This document shows, in pieces, positions 25,368 through 34,229 of a stretch of 64,000 nt of DNA. The stretch comes from Mesorhizobium sp. 113-3-3. Lineage in GTDB: Bacteria > Pseudomonadota > Alphaproteobacteria > Rhizobiales > Rhizobiaceae. The stretch covers positions 3,662,501 through 3,726,500 of the forward strand of contig NZ_AP023243.1 of NCBI RefSeq assembly GCF_016756495.1, read 5' to 3'. The notes beneath the pieces are model-generated. The model did no database searches, had not been told where the DNA came from, and worked only from the letters and a program-made list of their open reading frames with translations. The position numbers and the translations under genes were made by a program. Positions within the stretch are counted from its first letter, which is position 1. Every line of letters starts with the position of its first letter.

Positions 25368-26390
25368 ATGGCGATGAAGGACGGCGAGGTTTTCGGCACG
25401 ACGCAGGCAGGCGAGCCGGTGCGCCGCTTCACCATCAGGGGCGGCGGCCTCACCGCCAACATCATCGGGCTCGGCGCCATCATCCAGGATTTGCGCCTGA
25501 CCGGTCATGATGCGCCGCTGGTGCTCGGCTACAACACTCTGGACGCCTATGAAGCCGACAACGCCTTCTTCGGCGCGGTGGTCGGCCGCTATGCCAACCG
25601 CATCCGCGATGGCCGCTTCACCATCAATGGCAATCGCTACCAGACTGAGCAAAATTTCCTCGGCAAGCACTCGCTGCATGGCGGGTCGCAAGGCTATTCG
25701 CACCGGCCGTGGGCGGTTTCGCTGCATGGCCGGGATTTCGTCACGCTGACGCTGCACGATCCCGACGGCGCGATGGGCTTTCCCGGCGCGCTGGACGTCA
25801 CCTGCACCTACAGGCTGAAGATCCCCGGCACGCTCAGCGTCGAACTGACGGCGACCTGCGAGGAGCCTACACTGTGCAATCTCACCCAGCACTCCTATTT
25901 CAACCTGGACGATGGCGGCACCGGCGACGTCCTCGACCACAGGATGATGCTGAACGCGGGCGCCTATCTGCCTGTCGACAGCGACATGATCCCGACCGGC
26001 GTGGTCAAGCCGGTCGACGGCACGCCCTTCGATTTCCGCCAGGCGCGGCCGCTGCGCATGGAGACCGAGGGCGAGCAGTTGCCCTATGACCAGAATTTCT
26101 GCCTCGCCTCCGCGCGTGGGCCGCTGCGGCAAGCGGCATGGACGCAAGGGGCTAGTTCCGGCGTCGAGATGGAGGTCTGGACCACGGAGCCAGGCGTTCA
26201 GCTCTATACCGGTCAGTATGTGACGCCGCGCAAGGGGCTGGAAGGCCGCGACTACAAGGCTTTTTCCGCCTTCTGCCTGGAGCCGCAAATATGGCCGGAT
26301 GCGCCGAACCGGCCATATTTCCCGCAGGCGACGCTATGGCCAGGTGCCATTTATCACCACGTCACAGAATATCGTTTCCGCCTGCCATAG
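25368..26390 (+). CDS. Aldose 1-epimerase (galactose mutarotase)
   Basis: This is a 340-residue cytoplasmic epimerase that interconverts alpha and beta anomers of aldoses. Key residues are visible: a substrate-binding His in KHSLHGG, the catalytic acid His in LTQHSYFNL near residue 174, and the catalytic base Glu in LEPQIWPDAPN near residue 304. The start is unsure: ATG at 25368 is used, a second ATG lies two codons on, and a TTG eight codons upstream extends the frame. It converges on the kdgK-like gene, suggesting a shared role in sugar catabolism. Confidence 0.9.
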   Translation: MAMKDGEVFGTTQAGEPVRRFTIRGGGLTANIIGLGAIIQDLRLTGHDAPLVLGYNTLDAYEADNAFFGAVVGRYANRIRDGRFTINGNRYQTEQNFLGKHSLHGGSQGYSHRPWAVSLHGRDFVTLTLHDPDGAMGFPGALDVTCTYRLKIPGTLSVELTATCEEPTLCNLTQHSYFNLDDGGTGDVLDHRMMLNAGAYLPVDSDMIPTGVVKPVDGTPFDFRQARPLRMETEGEQLPYDQNFCLASARGPLRQAAWTQGASSGVEMEVWTTEPGVQLYTGQYVTPRKGLEGRDYKAFSAFCLEPQIWPDAPNRPYFPQATLWPGAIYHHVTEYRFRLP

Positions 26391-26529
26391 GTCTGTTGAG
26401 ATTCAGGTGATGCCGGCCTGCAAATGGCTAATACCTGCGGTTCCGGTCTCCCGTACGAAAAGTACGCTCCGCTCCGGTTCTCGATATCAGCCATTTTCGA
26501 CTCGGCCTGACCTGAATCTCAACAGACCT
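26389..26529. repeat. 141-bp palindromic repeat filling the gap between two convergent genes
   Basis: The element begins AGGTCTGTTGAGATTCAGGT and ends with its exact reverse complement. The inner halves also pair imperfectly (GCAAATGGCTAATACCTGCG against a segment with AAATGGCTGATATCGAG in reverse complement), meeting near GTACGAAAAGTAC. It runs from the last bases of the epimerase stop codon to the first base of the kdgK stop codon. It looks like a nonautonomous palindromic element or MITE and may serve as a two-way terminator. Confidence 0.8.
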
Positions 26530-27449
26530 CAGCTGTCGAAAGCCGCCCGCAGCGTCTCGAATGGCGCCAGGGCGCCGCGAACCTGGACCACGGCGGCGGC
26601 GACGCGATGCGCCCGGCCTGCCGCTTCCTGCGGACCATGGCCGGCAAGCCGAGCCGCGAGATAGCCGCCATTGAATGAATCGCCAGCGCCGGTGGTGTCG
26701 ACGGGGGCCGCGACGTGGATCGCCGGCACGTCGTGCAATGTTTCGTTTTGAGCAATCAGCGCCGGCTGTTCGCCGTTCTTGACGACGACTTCGCCGACCC
26801 ATTGTCCAAGCCGCTCCGCGGTCGCCCGCGGTGTCTCATCACCAAACAGCATTTGCTCGTCCGGGAAGGTCGGCAATGCGATGTCGGTGACATCAAGCGC
26901 CTCGACGATCGCTGCCTGCGCCTCCTCGCGCCGGCGCCAGAGCCGTGGGCGATAATTGGGGTCGAAGGCGATCAGGGAGCCAGCGGCACGCGCCTTGGCC
27001 ACAGCCGACAGCAGCGTTTTGCGCGCGGCGTCGTCCAGAATTGCCAAAGTGATTCCGGAAAAGTACACAAGCGCCTGATTTTCCAGGCTTTTCGACAGTG
27101 CGGCGGGATCCGAGGCAAGCTGCCGGGCGGCAGCGTCGCCGCGCCAGTAGGTGAAGGAGCGCTCGGCGCCGGTCAGCGTGATCGCGTAGAGGCCGGGCCT
27201 TGCGCCTGGTATGACCGGGCTGGAACCGATGCCGATGCCGTTTTCAGCGAAAAAGCCGATCTGGCCCTGCGAAAAGGGGTCATCGCCGAAGGCCGAGACA
27301 TAGGTTGCCGGCCGGTTTCCGCTCAGCGCATGGAGGGCCCACAGCGTGTTGAACGTGTCGCCGGCAAAACCCATGCGCCAGTTCGGACCGGTCTGGCCCG
27401 ACAGTTCGAGCATGCATTCGCCGACCGAAGCGACACCGTTTCCCGCCAT
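26529..27449 (-). CDS. kdgK: PfkB family sugar kinase, probable 2-dehydro-3-deoxygluconokinase
   Basis: This is a 306-residue ribokinase-fold kinase. It opens VASVGECMLELSG, as in KdgK, and carries the PfkB signature DTTGAGDSFNGGYLA near residue 255 with the catalytic Asp. KdgK phosphorylates 2-keto-3-deoxygluconate in hexuronate and Entner-Doudoroff-type catabolism. GGAGG seven bases before the ATG fixes the start; a 39-codon upstream extension is not supported. The specificity is inferred from overall resemblance, so another sugar acid is possible. Confidence 0.85.
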   Translation of the reverse strand: MAGNGVASVGECMLELSGQTGPNWRMGFAGDTFNTLWALHALSGNRPATYVSAFGDDPFSQGQIGFFAENGIGIGSSPVIPGARPGLYAITLTGAERSFTYWRGDAAARQLASDPAALSKSLENQALVYFSGITLAILDDAARKTLLSAVAKARAAGSLIAFDPNYRPRLWRRREEAQAAIVEALDVTDIALPTFPDEQMLFGDETPRATAERLGQWVGEVVVKNGEQPALIAQNETLHDVPAIHVAAPVDTTGAGDSFNGGYLAARLAGHGPQEAAGRAHRVAAAVVQVRGALAPFETLRAAFDS

Positions 27450-27600
27450 CTGCAACCCTCCAGTGATTTCGGTGCTGTAGCTTTTTGCTAGCGGCAGCGC
27501 CATGGTTGGCAAGACGGGTTTTTTCAGCCACAGCGTTTTCCCACAGGCTGGCGGGACGCGATCCACCCGGCAGAGCGTTATCCGCGGAAGAGGAACCGGT

Positions 27601-28050
27601 TTGGCATCGATATGGCGTTATCTCCTGGCGGGTCTTGGTCTGGCTGCGCTGCTGGCGGGCGTTCTCGCGGTCGTCTATCTGACGGCGCCGCAATCGGCGC
27701 AGCTTGCCGGCCCGGATGTCTCGCGGACGAAGAAAACCGACAACGGGCTGTATATGGCGAGCTTCGTGCCGGAACGGGGCGTGGTGCGGCAGGGCGAACT
27801 GGAATCCTGGCTGCTGACCCTGAAAACAAAGACAGGGGCTTCGGTGGAGCGCGCGGCGATCGCCATCTCCGGCGGCATGCCGCAACACAATCACGGCCTG
27901 CCGACCAGCCCGCAGGTGACCGACTATCTCGGCGATGGCCGTTACCGCATCGAGGGGCTGAAATTCACCATGAGCGGCTGGTGGCAACTTCGGTTCGCCA
28001 TCTCGTCCGGCGCCGGCTCCGATACGGTGCTGTTCAACGTGGTGCTGTGA
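27601..28050 (+). CDS. Membrane-anchored FixH/YtkA-like domain protein
   Basis: This protein of about 149 residues has one N-terminal membrane helix (LLAGLGLAALLAGVLAVVYL) and a C-terminal extracytoplasmic domain of the FixH/YtkA type. That domain holds a Met/His-rich loop, GGMPQHNHGLPT, and ends with WWQLRFAISSG. The loop may bind a metal such as copper. The TTG start is preceded by AGAGGAA; an ATG 33 codons upstream gives a longer, less plausible N-terminus. It lies seven bases before the diheme peroxidase gene, so the two form an operon. Confidence 0.75.
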   Translation: MASIWRYLLAGLGLAALLAGVLAVVYLTAPQSAQLAGPDVSRTKKTDNGLYMASFVPERGVVRQGELESWLLTLKTKTGASVERAAIAISGGMPQHNHGLPTSPQVTDYLGDGRYRIEGLKFTMSGWWQLRFAISSGAGSDTVLFNVVL

Positions 28051-28057
28051 GCGATCG

Positions 28058-29257
28058 ATGAAGCGCCTTTTCTGCTTTCTGGCGCTGATGGTCGCCGTCA
28101 TCCTCGTCGGCTGCGGCAAGCCGGATTTTTCCGACGCCGAGAAGAAGACCATCGCCTCGCTGGCGTTGAACACGCTGCCGTCGCTGAAGCCCGACACCAC
28201 CAACCGCTTCGCCGACGTGCCGGCCGCCGCGGCCCTCGGCTCGACGCTGTTCTTCGATCTCGGCATGAGCCGCGACGGCACGGTGTCGTGCTCGACCTGC
28301 CACAAGATCGACCGCCAGTTTCAGGACGACCTGCCACAAGCCGTCGGCGTCGGCCGCACCAACCGGCGCACAATGCCGCTGGCCGGCGTCGCGCGCGACC
28401 CCTGGTTCTTCTGGGACGGCCGCCGCGACAGCCTGTGGGCGCAAGCGCTGACACCGCTGGAAAACCCGCTGGAGCAGGCGGGAAACCGCGCCGCCTACGC
28501 GCATTACATCAAGGCGCGCTTCGGCGAGCGCTATGAGCGCATCTTCGGGCCGCTGCCCGATTTTTCCGGCATTCCGCCGAATGCCAGCCCGCTCGGAAAC
28601 GATGCCGAGAAGGCCGCCTGGAACGCAATGAGCGACACGCAGCGCGACGCCATCAACCGCGTCTATGCCAACATCGGCAAGGCGATCGCGGCCTTCGAAC
28701 GCTCGATCGAGCCGGAGCAGACGCGCTTCGATCGCTTTGCCTTGGACCTCGCCACAGGCGCCGAGCCGAAGGGCGATGCGGTCTTTTCGCGGGAAGAAAT
28801 CCTCGGGCTGAAACTCTTCATCGGCAAGGCCAATTGCGTGACCTGCCACAATGGTCCTCGCTTCACCGACAACGGTTTTCACAACACCGGAGTGCCGGCC
28901 GTCCCGGGCCTGCCGCCGGATCGTGGGCGGGTCGATGCGGTGGCACAGGTCGAGGCCGATCCGTTCAACTGCTTCGGTGCCTATCGCGATGGCGACGTCG
29001 CCGCCTGCGGCGAACTGCGCTTCATGGTCAAGGATGCGCCGCAGCTGATCCGCGCCTACAAGACGCCGTCGCTGCGCGGTGCGGCGACGCGGCCGCCCTA
29101 CATGCATGCCGGGCAGTTTTCGTCGCTCGACGAGGTGGTGGCGCATTACGCCAAGGCGGCGCCCAGCGTGGAGGGCGTGTCCGAAATTCACCCGCTGCAG
29201 TTGTCGGACCGCGAACGCTCGGCGCTGGTGGCGTTTTTGAAGACGCTTTCGGAGTAA
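28058..29257 (+). CDS. Diheme cytochrome c peroxidase/MauG family lipoprotein
   Basis: This is a 399-residue exported diheme protein. The signal ends in a lipobox (VILVGC, Cys19), so it should be lipid-anchored on the periplasmic side. Two heme c sites are present: CSTCH at 78-82 and CVTCH at 260-264. The family positions WFFWDGR and the C-terminal TPSLRGAATRPPYMHAG fit the bacterial cytochrome c peroxidase/MauG group. It either reduces hydrogen peroxide or oxidises a protein partner as MauG does. Its neighbour with a His-rich FixH-like domain is the obvious candidate partner. Confidence 0.9.
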   Translation: MKRLFCFLALMVAVILVGCGKPDFSDAEKKTIASLALNTLPSLKPDTTNRFADVPAAAALGSTLFFDLGMSRDGTVSCSTCHKIDRQFQDDLPQAVGVGRTNRRTMPLAGVARDPWFFWDGRRDSLWAQALTPLENPLEQAGNRAAYAHYIKARFGERYERIFGPLPDFSGIPPNASPLGNDAEKAAWNAMSDTQRDAINRVYANIGKAIAAFERSIEPEQTRFDRFALDLATGAEPKGDAVFSREEILGLKLFIGKANCVTCHNGPRFTDNGFHNTGVPAVPGLPPDRGRVDAVAQVEADPFNCFGAYRDGDVAACGELRFMVKDAPQLIRAYKTPSLRGAATRPPYMHAGQFSSLDEVVAHYAKAAPSVEGVSEIHPLQLSDRERSALVAFLKTLSE

Positions 29258-29258
29258 G

Positions 29259-29711
29259 TTACCTGTCCTTCACCGTCTCCATCGCCACGAAGGTCGAGGT
29301 TTGCGCCACATGGGGGAGCGCCGAGATGCGCTCGCCCAGCACGCGGCGGTAGGCGGCGATGTCCCTTGTGCGGACCTTCAGCAGGTAATCGAAGCTCGAC
29401 GCCATCATATGGCACTGTTCGATCTCTGGTACGGCCTGCACCGACCGGTTGAACGCGTCGAGCGCGGCCGATCGGGTGTCGGACAGTTTCACCTGGACGA
29501 AGGCGACATGGCCTTCGCCCATGCGCTCGCGGTCGATGATCGCCTGGTAGCCCCTTATATAGCCGTCCTTTTCCAGCCGCTTCACGCGCGCCTGCACCGG
29601 CGTCTTCGAAAGACCGACCTTTGCCGCGAGTTCCGACATGGAAAGCCGGCCATTGCTTGCCAGTGCGGCCAGGATGTTTCGGTCGATGCGGTCCAATTGG
29701 TCTTCTGTCAT
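29259..29711 (-). CDS. putR: Lrp/AsnC family regulator of proline catabolism
   Basis: This is a 150-residue Lrp-type regulator with an N-terminal helix-turn-helix (LDRIDRNILAALASNGRLS...ELAAKVGLSKTPVQARVKRLE) and a C-terminal ligand-binding domain. It is divergent from putA with about 165 bases between the starts, the arrangement known for PutR in alphaproteobacteria. There it activates putA in response to proline. The start MTEDQLDR was chosen since family members begin just before the DRIDRNIL helix. Confidence 0.9.
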   Translation of the reverse strand: MTEDQLDRIDRNILAALASNGRLSMSELAAKVGLSKTPVQARVKRLEKDGYIRGYQAIIDRERMGEGHVAFVQVKLSDTRSAALDAFNRSVQAVPEIEQCHMMASSFDYLLKVRTRDIAAYRRVLGERISALPHVAQTSTFVAMETVKDR

Positions 29712-29875
29712 CAAAATTACAGTCCAAACGCTAAAGGATTGGCACAATGATAGATCGATCGGACTGCCTTGTCGATTTCTTTGGACCGACTGAAATCCGC
29801 GCCTGTGCTAGCTTGCGCCATTCGGTCCGGTGACCGCCGGCCCGTTCCCTGATGCTTGCTCCACGGGATCCCGCC

Positions 29876-32800
29876 ATGCCGCTCGACGCCATCCGCCAGC
29901 AGATTCGCGCCAACTATCTTCCCGACGAAGACGAGGCCGTGAAGCGCCTGGCCGAGGCGACAGGGCTTTCGGCCGCGGATCGCGATGCGATCTCGGCGCG
30001 AGCCGCCGATCTGGTGCGGGCGGTGCGCGGCTCGTCCGATCCCCGGCTGATGGAGGTCTTTCTCTCGGCTTACGGTCTTTCCACCAAGGAGGGCGTGGCG
30101 CTGATGTGCCTGGCCGAGGCGCTGCTGCGCGTGCCGGACACCGAGACGATGGACGATCTGATCGCCGACAAGATCGCGCCGCATGACTGGTCCGCGCATT
30201 CGGGCGGGTCGAGCTCGATCTTCGTCAATGCCTCGACCTGGGCGCTGATGCTGACCGGCCGCGTGCTGGACGAGGGCGAGGGCGGTATTGAAGGCACGCT
30301 GCGCTCCATGGTGCGCAGGCTGGGCGAGCCCGTCATCCGCAAGGCGGTGGCCGCCGCCATGCGCGAGATGGGCGAACAGTTCGTGCTGGGCCGCACCATT
30401 GACGAAGCCGTCAAGCGCGGCCGGCCGATGACGCAGAAGGGCTATCTCTATTCCTTCGACATGCTGGGCGAGGCGGCCCGCACCGAGGCCGACGCGCTGC
30501 GCTACCACAAGGCCTATGCCGACGCGATTTCCTCGCTCGATGCCGGCTCCAACGGGCCTGACATCAGGCAGAACCATGGCATCTCGGTGAAGCTCTCGGC
30601 GCTGCATCCGCGCTACGAAGTGGCGCAGAAGGAAGAGATGCTGCCCGTCATGTCTCAGCGGCTGCTGTCGCTGGCGGTTGCGGCCAGGCATTCGCGCATG
30701 GGCCTCAACATCGACGCCGAGGAAGCCGACCGTCTCGATCTGTCACTCGACGTCATCGAGCGGGTGCTGGCCGAGCCGGAACTCGCCGGCTGGAACGGCT
30801 TTGGCGTGGTGGTGCAGGCGTATGGGTCACGCGCGGCCTTCGTCATCGACTGGCTCTACGCCCTGGCGAAGAAATACGACCGCACCATCATGGTGCGGCT
30901 GGTCAAGGGCGCCTATTGGGACACCGAGATCAAGCGGGCGCAGACGCTCGGGCTCACCGGCTATCCCGTCTTCACCCGCAAGGCCAACACCGACGTGTCC
31001 TACATGGCTTGTGCCAAGAAACTGCTTGGCATGACCGACCGCATCTATCCGCAGTTCGCCACCCACAATGCACACACCGTCGCCGCCATCCTGTCGATGG
31101 CTACGAGCCGCGATTCCTTCGAATTCCAGCGCCTGCATGGCATGGGCGAGGCGTTGCACGAGACGGTGCGCCAGGCCGAAGGCACGCGCTGCCGCATCTA
31201 TGCGCCGGTCGGCGCGCATTCGGACCTTTTGGCCTATCTGGTCCGCCGGCTGCTGGAGAACGGCGCCAACTCCTCCTTCGTGCACCAACTGACCGACGAG
31301 GATGTCGAGCCGGAAGATATTGCGCGCGATCCGCTGCAGACAATCGAGACTCAGGGCCCCGCCGCCAATCCGGCGATTGCCCGGCCGTCGCAGATCTTTG
31401 GCGCCGGCCGCCGCAATTCGAAAGGCTTTGACATCACCGACACGGTGACGCTGGCGGCCATCGACAAGGCCAGGGCGGCCTTTGCCGGACCGGACCGCTG
31501 GCATGCCAAGCCGATCACGCGCGCCGCCGGCTACGGCAAGCCGCGTCCGGTGGTCAATCCGGCCAAGCCCGATGAAGTGGTCGGCACGGTTCACGAGGCC
31601 GCCGCCAAGCAGGTCGCCATTGCCGTGCGCATCGCGGTGGACGCGCAGCCGGCCTGGGCAAAGCGTCCGGTTGCCGAACGCGCCGCCATCCTCAACCGAG
31701 CCGCCGACCTCTATGAAGACAATGCGGTCGAGTTCTTCGCGCTCGCCACCCGCGAGGCCGGCAAATCGCTGGCCGACGGCGTGGCGGAAGTGCGCGAGGC
31801 GGTCGACTTCCTGCGCTACTACGCCGCCGAGGCGGCGAACGCCGAGGCGGGCACGCAAGCGCGCGGCGCCATCGTCTGCATTTCGCCGTGGAATTTTCCG
31901 CTCGCCATCTTCACCGGCCAGATTGCAGCGGCGCTGGTCACCGGCAATTCGGTCATCGCCAAGCCGGCCGAGCAGACGCCGCTGATCGCCTTCCGCGCCG
32001 TCGAATTGCTGCGCGAGGCCGGCGTGCCGGAAGACGTCATCCAGCTTCTGCCCGGCGACGGCCCCTCGGTCGGCGCGCCGCTGACCGCTGATCCGCGTAT
32101 CGCCGGCGTCTGCTTCACCGGCTCGACCGAGGTCGCCAAGCTGATCGAAAAGCAGTTGGCCGAAACCGCCGCGCCCGACGCCATGCTGATCGCCGAGACC
32201 GGCGGCCTCAACGCCATGATCGTCGATTCCACCGCGCTGCCCGAGCAGGCGGTGCGAGACATACTGGCTTCGGCCTTCCAGAGTGCCGGCCAGCGCTGCT
32301 CGGCGCTGCGCGTGCTCTATGTCCAGAAGGATGTCGAGAAGAAGATGCTGGAGATGCTGAAGGGCGCCATGGAAGCGCTCAACATCGGTGACCCCTGGCG
32401 GATTTCGACCGATGTCGGTCCGGTGATCGACGAAGAGGCGCAGGCCTCGATCAGCGACTATTGCACGAAAAAGGGGCTCGAGGGCCGGCTGATCGCCAAG
32501 CTCGAGGCGCCGAAGGTCGGCCGCTTCGTCGCGCCGCATGTCTTCCGGGTCAAGGGCATCGAGGAGATGGAGCGCGAGGTGTTCGGCCCGGTGCTACATG
32601 TCGCCACCTTCGACGCCGACGGAATCGATGCGGTGATCGCCGCCATCAACCGCAAGGGCTATGGCCTGACCTTCGGCCTGCACACCCGCATCGAGGGCCG
32701 CGTCCAGCATTTCGTCGACGGCATCCATGCCGGCAACATCTACGTCAACCGCAACCAGATCGGCGCCGTCGTCGGCTCGCAGCCCTTCGGCGGCGAGGGG

Positions 32801-33484
32801 CTGTCGGGCACCGGTCCGAAGGCCGGCGGCCCGCATTATCTGCGCCGCTTCCGCAAGGGGCCGGAAGCCGGCACGGAAGTTGGCGAGGGCCACAAGGTGA
32901 CGGCGACCGAGCTGGCCGACAATCTGCCCGATCCGACGCTCGGCGGCTGGTCGACGCGTCCGGACCGGATCGCCATCCTGAGGAAGCACCTGCGCGGCAA
33001 GGGCGCGGCGGCCATCGGTGCCGCTGCTGCAATCGATTTCGGCCAGGTCGACCTGCCCGGACCGACCGGCGAGGCCAACACGCTGTCGCTGTCGCCGCGC
33101 GGGCGGGTGCTGTGCCTGGGGCCGGATGCCGATACGCTGCTGGCCCAGACCATCCAGGCGCTCGCCGCCGGCAATGCGGTGCTGGCCGTGGCCCCCGGTG
33201 CACCAGCTGCATTGTCGGCGCTCACCGGCAAGGGCTTGCCGCTCGCCGCTATCGATGGCCGCCCCGATCCGGTCGAGGCGCGCTCGCTGCGCGTCGATGT
33301 CGTGGCTTTTTCGGGCACGCCGGAAGCCGCGCGCATCGTGCGCAAGGTGATCGCCGACAGGACTGGCCCGATCGTGCCGCTAGTCAGCGAGGTGCTCAAC
33401 CCGGCTGCCTATGCGCATGAGCGCGCGGTCTGCGTCGACACGACTGCCGCCGGCGGCAATGCCAGTCTCTTGGCTGCGGCTTAA
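29876..33484 (+). CDS. putA: Bifunctional proline dehydrogenase/L-glutamate gamma-semialdehyde dehydrogenase PutA
   Basis: This 1202-residue enzyme oxidises proline to glutamate in two channelled steps at the inner face of the membrane. The FAD-linked proline dehydrogenase part includes RLVKGAYWD near residue 341 and RIYAPVGAH near 440. The aldehyde dehydrogenase part has SPWNFPLAIFTGQ near 670 and the nucleophile Cys in AGQRCSALR near 807, followed by a C-terminal extension typical of long PutA proteins. No N-terminal ribbon-helix-helix DNA-binding domain is present, consistent with separate control by putR. The ATG at MPLDAIRQQ is used, with GGGA upstream; an ATG eight codons earlier is possible. 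Confidence 0.96.
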   Translation: MPLDAIRQQIRANYLPDEDEAVKRLAEATGLSAADRDAISARAADLVRAVRGSSDPRLMEVFLSAYGLSTKEGVALMCLAEALLRVPDTETMDDLIADKIAPHDWSAHSGGSSSIFVNASTWALMLTGRVLDEGEGGIEGTLRSMVRRLGEPVIRKAVAAAMREMGEQFVLGRTIDEAVKRGRPMTQKGYLYSFDMLGEAARTEADALRYHKAYADAISSLDAGSNGPDIRQNHGISVKLSALHPRYEVAQKEEMLPVMSQRLLSLAVAARHSRMGLNIDAEEADRLDLSLDVIERVLAEPELAGWNGFGVVVQAYGSRAAFVIDWLYALAKKYDRTIMVRLVKGAYWDTEIKRAQTLGLTGYPVFTRKANTDVSYMACAKKLLGMTDRIYPQFATHNAHTVAAILSMATSRDSFEFQRLHGMGEALHETVRQAEGTRCRIYAPVGAHSDLLAYLVRRLLENGANSSFVHQLTDEDVEPEDIARDPLQTIETQGPAANPAIARPSQIFGAGRRNSKGFDITDTVTLAAIDKARAAFAGPDRWHAKPITRAAGYGKPRPVVNPAKPDEVVGTVHEAAAKQVAIAVRIAVDAQPAWAKRPVAERAAILNRAADLYEDNAVEFFALATREAGKSLADGVAEVREAVDFLRYYAAEAANAEAGTQARGAIVCISPWNFPLAIFTGQIAAALVTGNSVIAKPAEQTPLIAFRAVELLREAGVPEDVIQLLPGDGPSVGAPLTADPRIAGVCFTGSTEVAKLIEKQLAETAAPDAMLIAETGGLNAMIVDSTALPEQAVRDILASAFQSAGQRCSALRVLYVQKDVEKKMLEMLKGAMEALNIGDPWRISTDVGPVIDEEAQASISDYCTKKGLEGRLIAKLEAPKVGRFVAPHVFRVKGIEEMEREVFGPVLHVATFDADGIDAVIAAINRKGYGLTFGLHTRIEGRVQHFVDGIHAGNIYVNRNQIGAVVGSQPFGGEGLSGTGPKAGGPHYLRRFRKGPEAGTEVGEGHKVTATELADNLPDPTLGGWSTRPDRIAILRKHLRGKGAAAIGAAAAIDFGQVDLPGPTGEANTLSLSPRGRVLCLGPDADTLLAQTIQALAAGNAVLAVAPGAPAALSALTGKGLPLAAIDGRPDPVEARSLRVDVVAFSGTPEAARIVRKVIADRTGPIVPLVSEVLNPAAYAHERAVCVDTTAAGGNASLLAAA

Positions 33485-33852
33485 ATCTCTTCGGGGGCGC
33501 AGCCGAATTTCAGCAGATTGCCGTGGGGATCCCGGATATGGAATTCCTTCATGTTCCAGGGCCGCACGGTGAACGGGCTGAGCGCCTTGACCCCGCGCGC
33601 TGAAAATTCGGCATGTAGCGCTGGCACTTCGCCGCCCCTGATGTAGCAGGACGAGACTTCGGGCAGCTTGCGGTCGTCGCTTTTCCAGAAATGGATTTCG
33701 ATCTCGCCCCGGCGCATGATCAGGTAGTCGTCCATCTCCGGCTCGACGACACCGAAGCCGAGTTCGTCGCGATAGAAATCACGCGTTGCCACAATGTCGG
33801 GCGAAGGCAGAACCGGAATGCTGCGCGCGGGATCGTTCACAGGCGATGCCAT
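33481..33852 (-). CDS. VOC superfamily (glyoxalase/bleomycin resistance-like) protein
   Basis: This 123-residue single-domain VOC protein has the paired beta-alpha-beta modules of the fold: IPVLPSPDIVATRDFYRDELGF at the start, EIEIHFWKS in the middle and FHIRDPHGNLLKF at the end. Members bind a metal or an aromatic drug. Its start lies two bases after the stop of the IsdG-like heme monooxygenase gene, so it is in the heme-uptake operon, which is unusual. Its stop overlaps that of putA on the other strand by four bases. Function in heme or bilin handling is only inferred. Confidence 0.82.
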   Translation of the reverse strand: MASPVNDPARSIPVLPSPDIVATRDFYRDELGFGVVEPEMDDYLIMRRGEIEIHFWKSDDRKLPEVSSCYIRGGEVPALHAEFSARGVKALSPFTVRPWNMKEFHIRDPHGNLLKFGCAPEEI

Positions 33853-33854
33853 CG

Positions 33855-34169
33855 TCAGGCGCCCTCGACGACCGAAAAGCCCTCGAATTGCGGGTGGCCG
33901 AGATAGTGGACCTTCGTCGTGCCGACATTCCTGTGGGCGGCGCGGAAATTCTCCGATTTGGTCCAGGCGACGAAATCGTCCTGGCTCGCCCACACCGTGT
34001 GCGAAGCAAACAGCGTATAGCCTTCGGTCTCGTTAACCGGGCCGCGCAGCAGGTGAAATTCCCGAAAACCCTTCATCTCGGCAAGGCTGGAATCGCGGTT
34101 CTTCCACACGGCTTCGAAATCGGCCTCCGAGCCGTTCTGCACCTTGAACCGGTTCATGGCGATGTACAT
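33855..34169 (-). CDS. IsdG-type heme-degrading monooxygenase (HmuQ/HmuD-like)
   Basis: This is a 104-residue ABM-fold protein. The Asn-Trp-His triad of IsdG-type heme oxygenases is in register: Asn6 in AMNRF, Trp69 in FVAWTKSENF and His79 in RAAHRN, with the same 10-residue Trp-to-His spacing as IsdG. Such enzymes open the heme ring and release iron in the cytoplasm; HmuQ and HmuD of Bradyrhizobium are the rhizobial examples. It sits 60 bases after tonB in the heme operon. AGGAACGCC precedes the ATG. Confidence 0.88.
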   Translation of the reverse strand: MYIAMNRFKVQNGSEADFEAVWKNRDSSLAEMKGFREFHLLRGPVNETEGYTLFASHTVWASQDDFVAWTKSENFRAAHRNVGTTKVHYLGHPQFEGFSVVEGA

Positions 34170-34229
34170 GGCGTTCCTTTCTGAATTGGTGGACTGCTGC
34201 GATTGAAGGATGCGGCGCCGCGTCGGTTC

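Noticed and set aside
23754..26288. 844-codon open frame on the minus strand opposite gabD and the epimerase gene
   Set aside because: It is antisense to two well-recognised enzymes, its translation is rich in Arg, Gly, His and Asp with no domain, and such frames are expected opposite GC-rich genes.
26389..26529. Complete insertion sequence
   Set aside because: It has inverted ends but only 141 bases and no transposase; no target duplication is evident.
30827..32539. 570-codon minus-strand frame within putA
   Set aside because: It lies wholly opposite a certain gene and has no domain signature.
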